Shown: positions 1 to 8,431 of the stretch, piece by piece
Layout: the number at the start of each line of letters is the position of its first letter
Position numbering within the stretch: the stretch's first letter is position 1
DNA from: Caproicibacter sp046707225
GTDB taxonomy: Bacteria > Bacillota > Clostridia > Oscillospirales > Acutalibacteraceae
Length of the DNA: 64,000 nt
Direction: 5' to 3'
NCBI RefSeq assembly: GCF_046707225.1
Contig: NZ_JBJKOP010000014.1
Location: 1 to 64,000, forward strand
The notes under the pieces: generated by a model
What the model was told of the DNA's origin: nothing
Seen by the model: only the letters and a program-made list of their open reading frames with translations
The model's database searches: none
Translations under genes and position numbers: made by a program

Positions 1-75
1 TGGAAGTGGCGGGATCGTCATTCTTCCGGCTTTATGTTGATTTTTCGTTTTCTATTTTCTCTTCACGCAAATTGT

Positions 76-117
76 AAAAAGAGCCCATCCTTCGCTTAAC
101 GCGTCAGGTGGGTTCTT
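76..117 (-). terminator. Rho-independent terminator of the sugar ABC operon
   Basis: Read on the minus strand, the arms (about 107-117 and 81-90, one bulged base) pair around an AACCCACC / GGATGGG core. A run of five T follows (76-80). It lies downstream of the solute-binding protein gene, the last gene of the minus-strand operon. Bases 1-75 contain nothing I recognise. Confidence 0.6.
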
Positions 118-128
118 CGACAATCTGT

Positions 129-153
129 GCCGGTGCCGTTTAACGGCACCGGC
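129..153. other. GC-rich hairpin just after the solute-binding protein gene
   Basis: A perfect 10-bp inverted repeat (GCCGGTGCCG and its complement) encloses a five-base loop. It has no T tract on either strand. It may protect the 3' end of the transcript or help the terminator at 76-117. Confidence 0.45.
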
Positions 154-167
154 AAATTATTGAGAAG

Positions 168-1685
168 CTATTTACTCTTTACCCATGCGTCGTACTGAGA
201 CTGAACGTCGGCAAGCAAGGTGTCGATGCCGGCTGTTTTAAATTCATTCTTCATTTGAGCAACTGTGGAATCGACGTCGCAGGTGCCGTAGAAGAGCTGC
301 GGATAATACTTGGTAACTACAGCTTGGCAGGCCGCGTATTCCGTCTTGCATTTTGATGTGTCATAAACAAAGCCGAGGTCGTCAAGAACCTTTGCGCTTT
401 TGTTATATGCTTCAATGTCCGTGAACAGGGTCGGGGACTGCAGGTCGGTCAGATAATTGTTAAATTCATTGCCCATAATCCAGCCACCGGCGGAAGTGAA
501 GTCTGAATCCTTGCTGACTGTGATCACATTGTCCGATTTCTTTGTGTAATCTGTTCCTTCAACACCGTAGGTCATCAGGTTAATCAGAGTCTTATCCGTG
601 TAAAGCATCGAAATAAATTTGAAGGCTTCGTCCGGATGCTTGGAGGAAGAAGGAATCGCCAACAACGCGCCGAGAGTTTCGCGGTTTGTTTTTTCAACCG
701 GCGTAATGTCGATCTGAGTCAGGTCAAGTTTCAGCGACGCGGATTCCGTCTGAGCTTTGCCCGGCATTACAGACCAGGATCCACAGAAATACTTTCCGGT
801 TGCCATATCGGTTTCCTGACCTTTTGAAGTAAGAACGTCAGGGCTGAAATAGCCTTTGTCATGCCATTTTTTCATTTCTTTATAGAATGCGATTGTTTTG
901 TTTGCCGTAAACGGGTTTACGATTGTTTTCTCGTCGTTCGGGTCAAAGGCGAACGGAGAATTATCGGCGTCAAAAGCATCCCAGTCAAGGAACTTGTAGG
1001 GGCTATCCATTTGAGCCGCGCAGACCGGGATTAGACCGTCGGCCTTAACCTTGTCAAAGTATTTTGCCAAATCGTCCATCGTTTTAATGGACGACGGGTC
1101 GATGTTCAGTTTCTTGAGCTCTGCGGTCTGGCAGAGGAATCCGAAGTTGTGAGCCTTTTCCTTATTGGTCGGCATTCCGTAATATTTGCCGTTGACTTTG
1201 GTACCGTCAAGGAAATCTTTTCCGATGATATTGACGACGTCCTGATACTGAGAGTCGTTGACATACTTTGTGATATCAGTGAATTCACCTCTCTGGCAAT
1301 GCGCGACATAACCCGGCGTAATCCAGCTTGAGGTGTTCATGATGTCGGCTTCCTGTCCGGTCTGAAGCATTGTGGCTGTTTTCTGCTTCAGATCATCCCA
1401 GGAATAGGTTTCCCAATCGATCTGGAGTCCGGTATTCTTTTGCGCCAGATAATCGTTAACCGCTTTTTCCACGCGGTCAAGTCCCTGAATCTTCTTGTCA
1501 CCGGTCATCAGCTTTAATGTTACCGTTTCTTTCGGAGCTGCGCTGCTTTCCCCGGAAGCTGCGCTTGCGGTACTGCTGCTTTGTGTTGCGTCAGCTGGAG
1601 CCGGTTTTGTGCAGCCTGACAGCGTGAACGGAACAACAGTGGCCAATGCCAGAGTAAAACTCAGGATTTTTTTTACACCATGCAT
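168..1685 (-). CDS. Sugar ABC transporter solute-binding lipoprotein (LplA-like)
   Basis: This is the extracellular binding lipoprotein of a carbohydrate ABC importer, 505 aa. The N-terminus has a lysine-rich start, a hydrophobic stretch and a lipobox LSGC (Cys about 25), then a low-complexity Ser/Ala/Thr linker, as in lipid-anchored Gram-positive binding proteins. Its size and the C-terminal GIDTLLADVQSQYDAW segment resemble the LplA/DUF3502-type family that handles oligosaccharides. It is the last gene after two permease genes on the same strand. No ATPase gene is linked, so a shared MsmK-type ATPase is presumably used. The LacI regulator upstream and the cellobiose phosphorylase across the divergent promoter suggest cellobiose or cellodextrins as ligand; that is inference. 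Confidence 0.9.
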   Translation of the reverse strand: MHGVKKILSFTLALATVVPFTLSGCTKPAPADATQSSSTASAASGESSAAPKETVTLKLMTGDKKIQGLDRVEKAVNDYLAQKNTGLQIDWETYSWDDLKQKTATMLQTGQEADIMNTSSWITPGYVAHCQRGEFTDITKYVNDSQYQDVVNIIGKDFLDGTKVNGKYYGMPTNKEKAHNFGFLCQTAELKKLNIDPSSIKTMDDLAKYFDKVKADGLIPVCAAQMDSPYKFLDWDAFDADNSPFAFDPNDEKTIVNPFTANKTIAFYKEMKKWHDKGYFSPDVLTSKGQETDMATGKYFCGSWSVMPGKAQTESASLKLDLTQIDITPVEKTNRETLGALLAIPSSSKHPDEAFKFISMLYTDKTLINLMTYGVEGTDYTKKSDNVITVSKDSDFTSAGGWIMGNEFNNYLTDLQSPTLFTDIEAYNKSAKVLDDLGFVYDTSKCKTEYAACQAVVTKYYPQLFYGTCDVDSTVAQMKNEFKTAGIDTLLADVQSQYDAWVKSK

Positions 1686-1734
1686 AAAAATTGCCTCCCC
1701 ATAATTTAAAATTTTACTAACCGATTTCTCGGTA

Positions 1735-2673
1735 TTAGCCTTTTACAGCACCGACAATGATGCCTTTGACAAAAAATTTGCGGAAAAACGGGTAGGAAAA
1801 TACAACGGGTCCAACGGCAATCACAGCAAGAGCCATCCTCGCGCCTTCACTTGGAAGATTCCGCCGGGCTTCCGCCGGAACATTGGGACTTGTCAGAACG
1901 TAATTGATATTGTCAAGCATGGAGTATAAATAGTATTGAATGGTATAGAGATGGTGGTCATTAATGAAGATTAGTGAAAGGTAATAGTCGTTCCAGAACT
2001 TGACAAGGCAGAACAGGAAGATGGTCGCGAGCCCCGCTTTACAAAGCGGAAGGGCCACGCTGAAAAAGATTCTGAATTCGCCTGCCCCGTCGATTCTTGC
2101 GGCCTCAACGAGGTCCTCCGGGACCGACTGCTTCATAAAGGTGCGCATAATGATGATCCACCAGGCATTCACCAAATAGGGGATAATCAGGATCAAAAGT
2201 GAATTGTTGATTTTTAACAGCTGTGCGTAAACAAATACCCAGGGGACCAAGCCGCCGCCGAAAATCGTGGTGAAAAATGCGAAAAACGCAAATCCGTTTC
2301 GATGCTGGAAATTGCTTCTGGAAAGAGGATATGCATACAGGGCGATAATCGATGTTGCGGTAATGGAACCGATGCTTGTGACAATGATGGAATTCGAGTA
2401 GGAGTGGATCAAGTCATAGCTGTATTTAAAAATGTACTGATATGCTTTTAAATCAAAAGCCGCCGGCCAGAACTGATAGCCGTATGTATCAAGGGACTCC
2501 TTTGAACTGAAAGAAACCATGACTACAAGAATCAATGGCGCAAGGAAAAGGATACAGATCAATACGAAAATCAAGTTTATGGTAAAATTGGAACGCGCAG
2601 TGACTTTATTAAATTCGTAATTTTTTGATTTTTCCAAGAAATTCAAATGTTTCTTGTTAATTGCATTAACCAT
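1735..2673 (-). CDS. Carbohydrate ABC transporter permease (MalG/LplC type)
   Basis: Inner-membrane permease of 312 aa with about six membrane segments. The cytoplasmic coupling loop carries the EAA motif EAARIDGAGEFRIFFSVALP typical of the MalG side of sugar importers. I chose the ATG at 2673, which follows a GGGAGG ribosome site (2680-2685) at normal spacing. An in-frame start 24 bases upstream lacks such a site. It forms an operon with the MalF-type permease (2732-3748) and the binding protein (168-1685). Confidence 0.92.
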   Translation of the reverse strand: MVNAINKKHLNFLEKSKNYEFNKVTARSNFTINLIFVLICILFLAPLILVVMVSFSSKESLDTYGYQFWPAAFDLKAYQYIFKYSYDLIHSYSNSIIVTSIGSITATSIIALYAYPLSRSNFQHRNGFAFFAFFTTIFGGGLVPWVFVYAQLLKINNSLLILIIPYLVNAWWIIIMRTFMKQSVPEDLVEAARIDGAGEFRIFFSVALPLCKAGLATIFLFCLVKFWNDYYLSLIFINDHHLYTIQYYLYSMLDNINYVLTSPNVPAEARRNLPSEGARMALAVIAVGPVVFSYPFFRKFFVKGIIVGAVKG

Positions 2674-2731
2674 TGCCAACCTCCCTGCCGCACTCATGCA
2701 GCGAATATAAAATCCGGATCATGATCGATTG

Positions 2732-3748
2732 TTAAAACAATGCGGAATCCGGGTCGGCTTTTCTGACGACGAAATTGCACAGGAACACAATGACACAGCC
2801 AACGGTCGCCTGGTACAAACCTGCCGCAGCGGACATTCCGATATCGCCCAGATTAATCAGCTCATTGTACACAAATGTGTCGATGATACTGGTGGTGCTG
2901 TAAATCTGGGGAATGTTTCTGGGTACGTTGTAGAAAAGGTCGAAGTCGCCGTTGAAAATGCGTCCCACCGCGAGCAGCGAAAGGATGATGGCGGTTGTTT
3001 TGAGCATGGGCAGCGTCACATAGCGAATCTGCTGCCATTTTGTAGCTCCGTCCAGCGCTGCGGCTTCGTAGTATTCGCTGCTGATCCCTGAAATTGCGGC
3101 AATATAAATAATCAGATTATATCCGGTGTAATGCCACAAATGAAAGAAAATGATGATCGCCGGCCAATAACCGGGCTTTGTGTAAAAATCGATGTTCTGC
3201 ATGCCAAACAGCGGCAGCATGGTTTTGTCGATAAAACCGGCGTTGCACAGAAAGGCGTAGGCCACGTAACTGACTGCCGACCATGAGATAAAATAAGGCA
3301 GGAACATCATTGTCTGGTAGGTGTTGGCCTTTTTCTGGTTCCACATTTCGGACATGCATATCGCGAGCGCAATTGGCACAATCAGGTCAAGCGCAATAAA
3401 TACGAGGTTGTAAACCACCGTGTTTACCGTTGCTGTAATACAGTCGACGGATTTGAATAGAAATTGAAAATTTTGAAAACCGACGAATTGGCTGGTAAAT
3501 AAACTTTTGAAGAAACCGGCGTTTACATTATACCTGTAATCTTCAAACGGGATTACTACCCCAATCATCGGAAGATAGTTGTTGATGACTAAGATAAGAA
3601 CGCCGGGCAGGAGCATCAGGTAAAATGCAAGATCCCTCCGCCTTGCCCCTTTGCTCTTTTTCCTTAAACCGACAGCTGCATCTGACGGTTTGCCAATCCT
3701 GCCGATTCGTTTGCCTGGTTTTGTGCCGGCGGCTTGTTCTGCTGCCAT
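2732..3748 (-). CDS. Sugar ABC transporter permease (MalF/LplB type)
   Basis: Inner-membrane permease, 338 aa. A basic N-terminal tail of about 35 residues is followed by six predicted membrane segments. The coupling motif YEAAALDGATKWQQIRYVTL marks it as the partner of the MalG-type permease. An AAGGGGG ribosome site precedes the ATG. The LacI gene lies 98 bp upstream on the same strand; the gap shows no clear terminator, so regulator and transporter may be partly co-transcribed. No nucleotide-binding subunit is nearby. Confidence 0.92.
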   Translation of the reverse strand: MAAEQAAGTKPGKRIGRIGKPSDAAVGLRKKSKGARRRDLAFYLMLLPGVLILVINNYLPMIGVVIPFEDYRYNVNAGFFKSLFTSQFVGFQNFQFLFKSVDCITATVNTVVYNLVFIALDLIVPIALAICMSEMWNQKKANTYQTMMFLPYFISWSAVSYVAYAFLCNAGFIDKTMLPLFGMQNIDFYTKPGYWPAIIIFFHLWHYTGYNLIIYIAAISGISSEYYEAAALDGATKWQQIRYVTLPMLKTTAIILSLLAVGRIFNGDFDLFYNVPRNIPQIYSTTSIIDTFVYNELINLGDIGMSAAAGLYQATVGCVIVFLCNFVVRKADPDSALF

Positions 3749-3846
3749 TTTGCAAATCCCCCTTTGCTTACTTTAGTGGATTGTTTTTATTGGCTTCTTA
3801 TAAGAATTGTAATAAGACGTTTGATTTCTCATCGGGCAGGCAAAAA

Positions 3847-4860
3847 TCATATTTCCGCAACGGACTGCCCGTGAATCAGCGTACCTGTCAGGGTTACGGA
3901 TTCTACGATTGTGGTCAGCGGGTTTTCAATCTGAGCGATCAGCCTTCTGGCGGCTTCGCGGCCCATGCGATCCGTATCCTGCTGCAGCGTGGTCAGCTGG
4001 GGCTTGATGACCTGAGAAAGCGCAATGCCGTCGTAACCCGCGATGGAGATGTCTTCCGGGATTTTCAAGCCGGCTGCTTCAATTGCTTCAATCCCGCCCA
4101 AAGCGGCGTAGTCATCCGGCATGACAATACAGGTCGGACGGTTCGGCAGCTCCAAAAGTCTTCTGACGCAGTCCCTGGTGGTTTGTGTGTCGTGATAGGC
4201 GGAAAGAACAAGGTATTCGGAAGGAACCTCCACGCCCAGTTCCATCAGCGTTCTGCAGAAGCTGGTAACGCGCTGTTCCGTGACGGCCGACTTCTTGCCG
4301 TGGACATATGCGATCTTCCTGTGCCCCATTTGATATATGTAAGTTACCAGGTCCCGCATTCCAATCACGTTGTTGGAGTTTATGTTGGTGCGGTTGTTAA
4401 AAATATGGTCGATCGTCACAACCGGGAGACTGCCGTTAATCAGCTCCAGAACTTCCGGCTGAAGAAAATTAACGCAAGCGATGCAGACTCCGTCAACATT
4501 CCGGTATTTGCAGTGCTCCAGATAGGACATCGGATGGCTGCCGGCATTCATGTTGTGGTTGATGAACGTGATATCGTAAGAGCGGGACTCTGCCTCTTCC
4601 TTGAAACCGTTCAAAACAGCGGCGAAATAATCCTGCTTTAAACCGCTGTTGGCTTCGTCCGTAAATAAGACTCCCAGGTTGTACGTCCGGTTTGTTTTCA
4701 GAGCGCGGGCGAGCGAGTTCGGGAAATAGCCGAATTCTTCGGCAACTTTCAGGACGCGCTGTTTAGTAGAACTGCTGACGTCGCTGTAGCTGTTCAGGGC
4801 CTTGCTTACAGTTGAAACGGAGAGTCCGCATTTTGCCGCAATGTCTTTGATGTTAGCCAC
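3847..4860 (-). CDS. LacI-family transcriptional regulator of the cellobiose locus
   Basis: LacI-family repressor, 337 aa. The N-terminal helix-turn-helix (IKDIAAKCGLSVSTVSKALN, residues 4-23) includes the hinge-type region, followed by a periplasmic-binding-protein-like effector domain (from about residue 60: NLGVLFTDE). Translation starts at a GTG after GGAGG. Its own promoter (TTGCAA-17-TATACT, 4902-4930) is overlapped at the start point by a half-symmetric CGAAAACG element (4882-4895). Perfect or near-perfect sites occur at 5043-5056 and 5256-5269, so it probably represses itself and the cellobiose phosphorylase gene. The effector is unknown but likely a sugar or sugar phosphate from cellobiose. 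Confidence 0.9.
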   Translation of the reverse strand: MANIKDIAAKCGLSVSTVSKALNSYSDVSSSTKQRVLKVAEEFGYFPNSLARALKTNRTYNLGVLFTDEANSGLKQDYFAAVLNGFKEEAESRSYDITFINHNMNAGSHPMSYLEHCKYRNVDGVCIACVNFLQPEVLELINGSLPVVTIDHIFNNRTNINSNNVIGMRDLVTYIYQMGHRKIAYVHGKKSAVTEQRVTSFCRTLMELGVEVPSEYLVLSAYHDTQTTRDCVRRLLELPNRPTCIVMPDDYAALGGIEAIEAAGLKIPEDISIAGYDGIALSQVIKPQLTTLQQDTDRMGREAARRLIAQIENPLTTIVESVTLTGTLIHGQSVAEI

Positions 4861-4881
4861 AGAAATTCCTCCGATTGTTCC

Positions 4882-4930
4882 TAAATCGTTTTCGCATTCT
4901 TAGTATAATCTACAATACACAATTTTGCAA
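4882..4930 (-). promoter_or_regulatory. Promoter and autoregulatory operator of the LacI gene
   Basis: On the minus strand, TTGCAA (4925-4930) and TATACT (4902-4907) are separated by 17 bp. A LacI-like element, CGAAAACG followed by ATTT (4882-4895), covers the expected start point. Confidence 0.6.
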
Positions 4931-5042
4931 GATTAAATTTCAAAAAAATATGTAATTTAATTTTTTGAAAGCCATATTATAAAAATAATGTGCTTTTACT
5001 GCGGACAATGATCAGAATATTTTCCTTAATTTATATTATTAA

Positions 5043-5056
5043 CGAAAATGTTTTCG
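5043..5056. promoter_or_regulatory. LacI-type operator (auxiliary)
   Basis: CGAAAATGTTTTCG has perfect 6-base arms around a TG centre. It sits about midway in the 460-bp divergent region, 200 bp from the operator at 5256-5269. DNA looping between the sites is possible. The rest of 4931-5187 is AT-rich; apart from a short CAAGA/TCTTG hairpin near 5111-5124 nothing else was recognised. Confidence 0.65.
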
Positions 5057-5187
5057 CTAACCTCGGCAAGTCAATGCAGGTTATTGAAAAACGAAAAAAG
5101 TGGGCGGTGTCAAGAGAAATCTTGGTTTTATTACCTACAAAACAGAAAAGAAATCCTTGTGTGAATTGACAAATTTATAAAATGTAC

Positions 5188-5216
5188 TTGATTTTGGGGC
5201 GAAATACATCTAAACT
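5188..5216 (+). promoter_or_regulatory. Promoter of the cellobiose phosphorylase gene
   Basis: TTGATT (5188-5193), a 17-bp spacer and TAAACT (5211-5216). The predicted start lies about 35 bp before the perfect operator at 5256-5269, so repression would act as a roadblock or by looping. Confidence 0.55.
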
Positions 5217-5255
5217 AAAAAATGCTAAGTAATAAGGAGTAGTACGCCTTTAATT

Positions 5256-5269
5256 CGAAAACGTTTTCG
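5256..5269. promoter_or_regulatory. LacI-type operator (primary)
   Basis: CGAAAACGTTTTCG is a perfect 14-bp palindrome with the central CG typical of LacI/CcpA-family sites. It lies between the promoter and the phosphorylase start. The adjacent LacI regulator is the likely ligand; CcpA could also bind this type of sequence. Confidence 0.75.
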
Positions 5270-5320
5270 GTTTAAAGACTGTTTAACCTAAATTTCTGGC
5301 GGAAATGAGGAAATATTTTT

Positions 5321-7756
5321 ATGAAGTTCGGTTATTTTGACGATGTTCAAAGGGAATATGTCATTGAAAGGCCGGATACTCCCTATCCTTGGATCAATTA
5401 CCTTGGGAATGAAAAATTCTTTTCCCTGATCTCTAATACGTCCGGCGGCTATTGCTTTTACAGAGACGCCCGGCTGATGCGCCTGACGCGGTACCGGTAC
5501 AATTCCGTTCCGACCGACGCGGGCGGAAGGTATTTTTACCTCCGTGACGGGAATGATGTCTGGAATCCAGGATGGGCGCCGGTGAAAGCGAAGCCGGACC
5601 GTTACCGCTGCCGCCATGGGCTGGGATATACCGTCATTGAATCGGAGAGAAATCAACTTACGGCCCGCCAGCTTTCCTTTGTCCCGATCGGCGCGGACTG
5701 TGAAGTCCACAGGGTAACGCTGAAAAATCAGAGCGGCGCGGTGAAAGAAATCAAGCTGTTTTCCTTTGTGGAGTTTTGCGTTTGGAACGCCTACGATGAC
5801 ATGACGAATTTCCAGCGCAATTTTAATACCGGGGAAGTAGAAATCGATGGCAGCGCCATTTACCATAAGACTGAGTACCGTGAGCGCCGCAACCATTATG
5901 CCGTCTTCAGCGTCAACGCGCCGATTCAGGGCTATGACACGGACCGCGAAAGCTTCCTGGGCCTGTATAACGGATTTGACCGCCCGGACGCCGTCTTCAA
6001 CGGCAAACCGGGCAATTCGGTCGCGAGCGGCTGGTCGCCGATCGGGTCGCACTGCCTTGGGGTCACGCTCGCTCCCGGCGAGGAAAAAAGCTACATTTTT
6101 GTGCTTGGCTACTGCGAAAACCCGGAGGATCAAAAATGGGAAGCGCACGGAGTGATCAATAAAGAACCCGCGCGCAGGCTGCTGGACCGTTTCCATACGG
6201 ACCGGCAGGTGGAAATTGCCTTTGATGAACTGAAAAATTACTGGGAGGGGCTGCTTTCACGCTTTTGCCTGCAAAGCGAAGACCCGAAGCTGGACCGCAT
6301 GGTCAGCGTCTGGAACCAGTATCAGTGTATGATAACGTTCAACATGTCCCGCTCAGCGTCCTATTTTGAATCGGGAATCGGTCGCGGCATGGGGTTCCGC
6401 GACTCCACTCAGGATCTTCTTGGTTTTGTACATTTGATTCCGTCGCGGGCCAAAGCGCGGATTCTTGATATTGCTGCCACGCAGATGGCGGACGGCAGCG
6501 CCTATCACCAGTACCAGCCGCTGACCAAACGCGGAAACATGGAGGTTGGCAGCGGGTTTAACGACGATCCCCTGTGGCTGATTTTCGGCGTTACCGCTTA
6601 TTTGAAGGAGACGGGGGACTGGTCCATTCTGAAGGAATCGGTTCCGTTTGACAATGATGAGAAAAAATCGGCTTCCCTGCTGGAGCATCTTCGCCGCTCG
6701 TTTGGCCATGTGCTCGACAATCTTGGTCCCCATGGCCTGCCGCTGATCGGCCGTGCCGATTGGAACGACTGCCTGAACCTCAACTGTTTTTCAAAAAAGC
6801 CGGGAGAATCCTTTCAGACGGTGGAAAACAGGGAAAGCGGTGTGGCGGAATCCGTGTTCATTGCGGGAATGCTTGTGTACATAGCGCCTTCTTATGCGGA
6901 GATTTTGCGCCGCGGCGGTCTTACGTCGGAGGCGGAAGTCGTTCTGAAAGCGGCAAAGGATATGGAGCAGGCGGTGATTCGTTACGGATGGGACGGCGAA
7001 TGGTACCTGCGCGCGTATGATGCGATGGGAAACAAGGTGGGCTCCAGAGAATGCGATGAGGGAAAATTGTTTATTGAACCGCAGGGGTTCTGTGCAATGG
7101 CCGGAATCGGAATGGATCAGGGCCTGCCGGAACGCGCGCTTGATTCGGTGAAAGAGCATCTGGATACCAAATACGGCATTGTTCTGAACTGGCCGTCTTA
7201 CACGACTTACCGCCTGAATCTGGGAGAGATCTCTTCTTATCCGCCCGGATATAAGGAAAACGGGGGTATCTTCTGCCACAACAACCCGTGGATCTCCATT
7301 GCGGAAACCATGGTCGGGCACGGAGAACGCGCGTTTGAGGTGTACCGCAAAACCTGTCCGGCGTATCTGGAAGACATCAGTGAAATTCATCGCACGGAGC
7401 CATACGTGTACGCACAGATGATTGCGGGCCGGGATGCGCCGCGCTTCGGCGAAGCGAAAAATTCCTGGCTGACCGGTACGGCGGCCTGGACGTTCTATGA
7501 CGTTTCCCAGTTTATTCTGGGAATCCGTCCGCAGTTTGACGGGCTTCAGATTGACCCGTGTGTTCCCTCCGCTCTGAAAGGCTTTACGGTGACCCGGCGT
7601 TTTCGCGGGGCGGATTATGTGATCGAGGTCCGGAATCCGGACGGCGTTGAGAAGGGCATCAAGACGATGACGCTCGACGGGATGCTGATCACGGGCAATC
7701 TTTTGCCGGACTGCTCCGACGGAAAGACGCATCGGGTGGTAGCGGTAATGGGCTAA
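5321..7756 (+). CDS. cbp: Cellobiose phosphorylase (GH94)
   Basis: Cytoplasmic enzyme that splits cellobiose with inorganic phosphate into alpha-D-glucose 1-phosphate and glucose (EC 2.4.1.20). It has 811 aa, the length I recall for the Clostridium thermocellum enzyme. Long blocks match that protein from memory: the N-terminus MKFGYFDD, TPYPWINYLG, FSLISNTSGGYCFYRDARL and SASYFESGIGRGMGFRDS. The GH94 (alpha/alpha)6 domain carries RADWNDCLN (Asp480 and Asp483), which contains the family's general acid. TGTAAW and the C-terminal beta-sandwich are present. A TGAGGAAAT ribosome site precedes the ATG. Transcription is divergent from the LacI regulator and importer. A terminator follows at 7780, so it is monocistronic. 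Phosphorolysis saves one ATP per glucose, which suits an anaerobe. Confidence 0.96.
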   Translation: MKFGYFDDVQREYVIERPDTPYPWINYLGNEKFFSLISNTSGGYCFYRDARLMRLTRYRYNSVPTDAGGRYFYLRDGNDVWNPGWAPVKAKPDRYRCRHGLGYTVIESERNQLTARQLSFVPIGADCEVHRVTLKNQSGAVKEIKLFSFVEFCVWNAYDDMTNFQRNFNTGEVEIDGSAIYHKTEYRERRNHYAVFSVNAPIQGYDTDRESFLGLYNGFDRPDAVFNGKPGNSVASGWSPIGSHCLGVTLAPGEEKSYIFVLGYCENPEDQKWEAHGVINKEPARRLLDRFHTDRQVEIAFDELKNYWEGLLSRFCLQSEDPKLDRMVSVWNQYQCMITFNMSRSASYFESGIGRGMGFRDSTQDLLGFVHLIPSRAKARILDIAATQMADGSAYHQYQPLTKRGNMEVGSGFNDDPLWLIFGVTAYLKETGDWSILKESVPFDNDEKKSASLLEHLRRSFGHVLDNLGPHGLPLIGRADWNDCLNLNCFSKKPGESFQTVENRESGVAESVFIAGMLVYIAPSYAEILRRGGLTSEAEVVLKAAKDMEQAVIRYGWDGEWYLRAYDAMGNKVGSRECDEGKLFIEPQGFCAMAGIGMDQGLPERALDSVKEHLDTKYGIVLNWPSYTTYRLNLGEISSYPPGYKENGGIFCHNNPWISIAETMVGHGERAFEVYRKTCPAYLEDISEIHRTEPYVYAQMIAGRDAPRFGEAKNSWLTGTAAWTFYDVSQFILGIRPQFDGLQIDPCVPSALKGFTVTRRFRGADYVIEVRNPDGVEKGIKTMTLDGMLITGNLLPDCSDGKTHRVVAVMG

Positions 7757-7779
7757 GGATTAAATTTCAACCTTGCAGG

Positions 7780-7815
7780 ACGGGACGGACGCGGAATGGC
7801 GTCCGTCCCGTTTTG
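7780..7815 (+). terminator. Terminator after cellobiose phosphorylase
   Basis: A perfect 13-bp stem (ACGGGACGGACGC, 7780-7792, with 7799-7811) has a six-base loop and is followed by TTTT. Confidence 0.85.
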
Positions 7816-7886
7816 TCTGCGGAGCCTTCCTTGACATCCATTTCAAAATTCATTACAGTAGAGGAAGAACCAGAGGTGAATTAAGA

Positions 7887-8189
7887 ATGAATCAGGCAAA
7901 TCGAAGGAAAATATCCATGAGGCTGCTTCAGCTTGCGGCGGCGGTTTTCGGTTTCGTCACGCTGGCGGAGCTTGCTGCCGCCGGAATTCTCGCGGTTCGG
8001 CAAATGAACTTTTTGCGGGGATCGGCTGCGGTCATCGGCGGGGCGGACGTGCCGACGGCAATTTATGTTACGTCGAAATCGCCGTTGACAATTCTGGTGC
8101 CGCTTGTTTTCGCACTGCCGCCGGTTTTTACGGCGGTGACACTCTTTTTGCTGCATCGGCGAAAAAAGAGAAAAGCCGACGAATCATAG
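7887..8189 (+). CDS. Small two-helix membrane protein, function unknown
   Basis: I do not recognise this 100-aa protein. A basic N-terminus (MNQANRRKISM) leads into a first hydrophobic helix (about residues 12-35, AAAVFGFVTLAELAAAGILA). A polar middle is followed by a second hydrophobic stretch (ILVPLVFALPPVFTAVTLFL) and a very basic tail (HRRKKRKADES), suggesting both ends face the cytoplasm. I chose the ATG at 7887 because an AGAGGTG ribosome site precedes it; longer in-frame starts would run into the terminator of the previous gene. It lies 23 bp before ywbE. Confidence 0.6.
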   Translation: MNQANRRKISMRLLQLAAAVFGFVTLAELAAAGILAVRQMNFLRGSAAVIGGADVPTAIYVTSKSPLTILVPLVFALPPVFTAVTLFLLHRRKKRKADES

Positions 8190-8212
8190 CGTCAATACGG
8201 GAGGTAAGACCG

Positions 8213-8413
8213 ATGAACGGTCAAACAAGAAGCAAGATCAAGATCGGCGCGCTGGTCGATATCGTACTGAAAAGAGACCAGCCGACCGGCAAACTGACGC
8301 GCGGGCATGTGAAACGGATTTTGACGAAAAGCCCGACGCATCCTCATGGAATTAAGGTGATGCTGGAGGAGGATGACCAGGTCGGACGGGTGCAGAATAT
8401 TGTGGAAGAATAA
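8213..8413 (+). CDS. ywbE: YwbE family protein (DUF2196)
   Basis: A 66-aa protein that matches the YwbE family in length and pattern: KIGALVDIVLKRDQPTGKLT, the RGHVKRILTKSPTHPHGIKV core, then acidic VMLEEDDQVGRVQNI. It is small, basic and beta-rich; the family's biochemical role is unknown. A GGGAGG ribosome site lies seven bases before the ATG. It is 18 bp upstream of msrAB and probably co-transcribed. Confidence 0.85.
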   Translation: MNGQTRSKIKIGALVDIVLKRDQPTGKLTRGHVKRILTKSPTHPHGIKVMLEEDDQVGRVQNIVEE

Positions 8414-8431
8414 GACGTCGGAGGAACTAAA

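Noticed and set aside
3625..4641. Long plus-strand open frame opposite the LacI gene
   Set aside because: It lies antisense to a clear LacI protein, has no family motifs and is Cys/Gln/Arg-rich in the way of a shadow frame.
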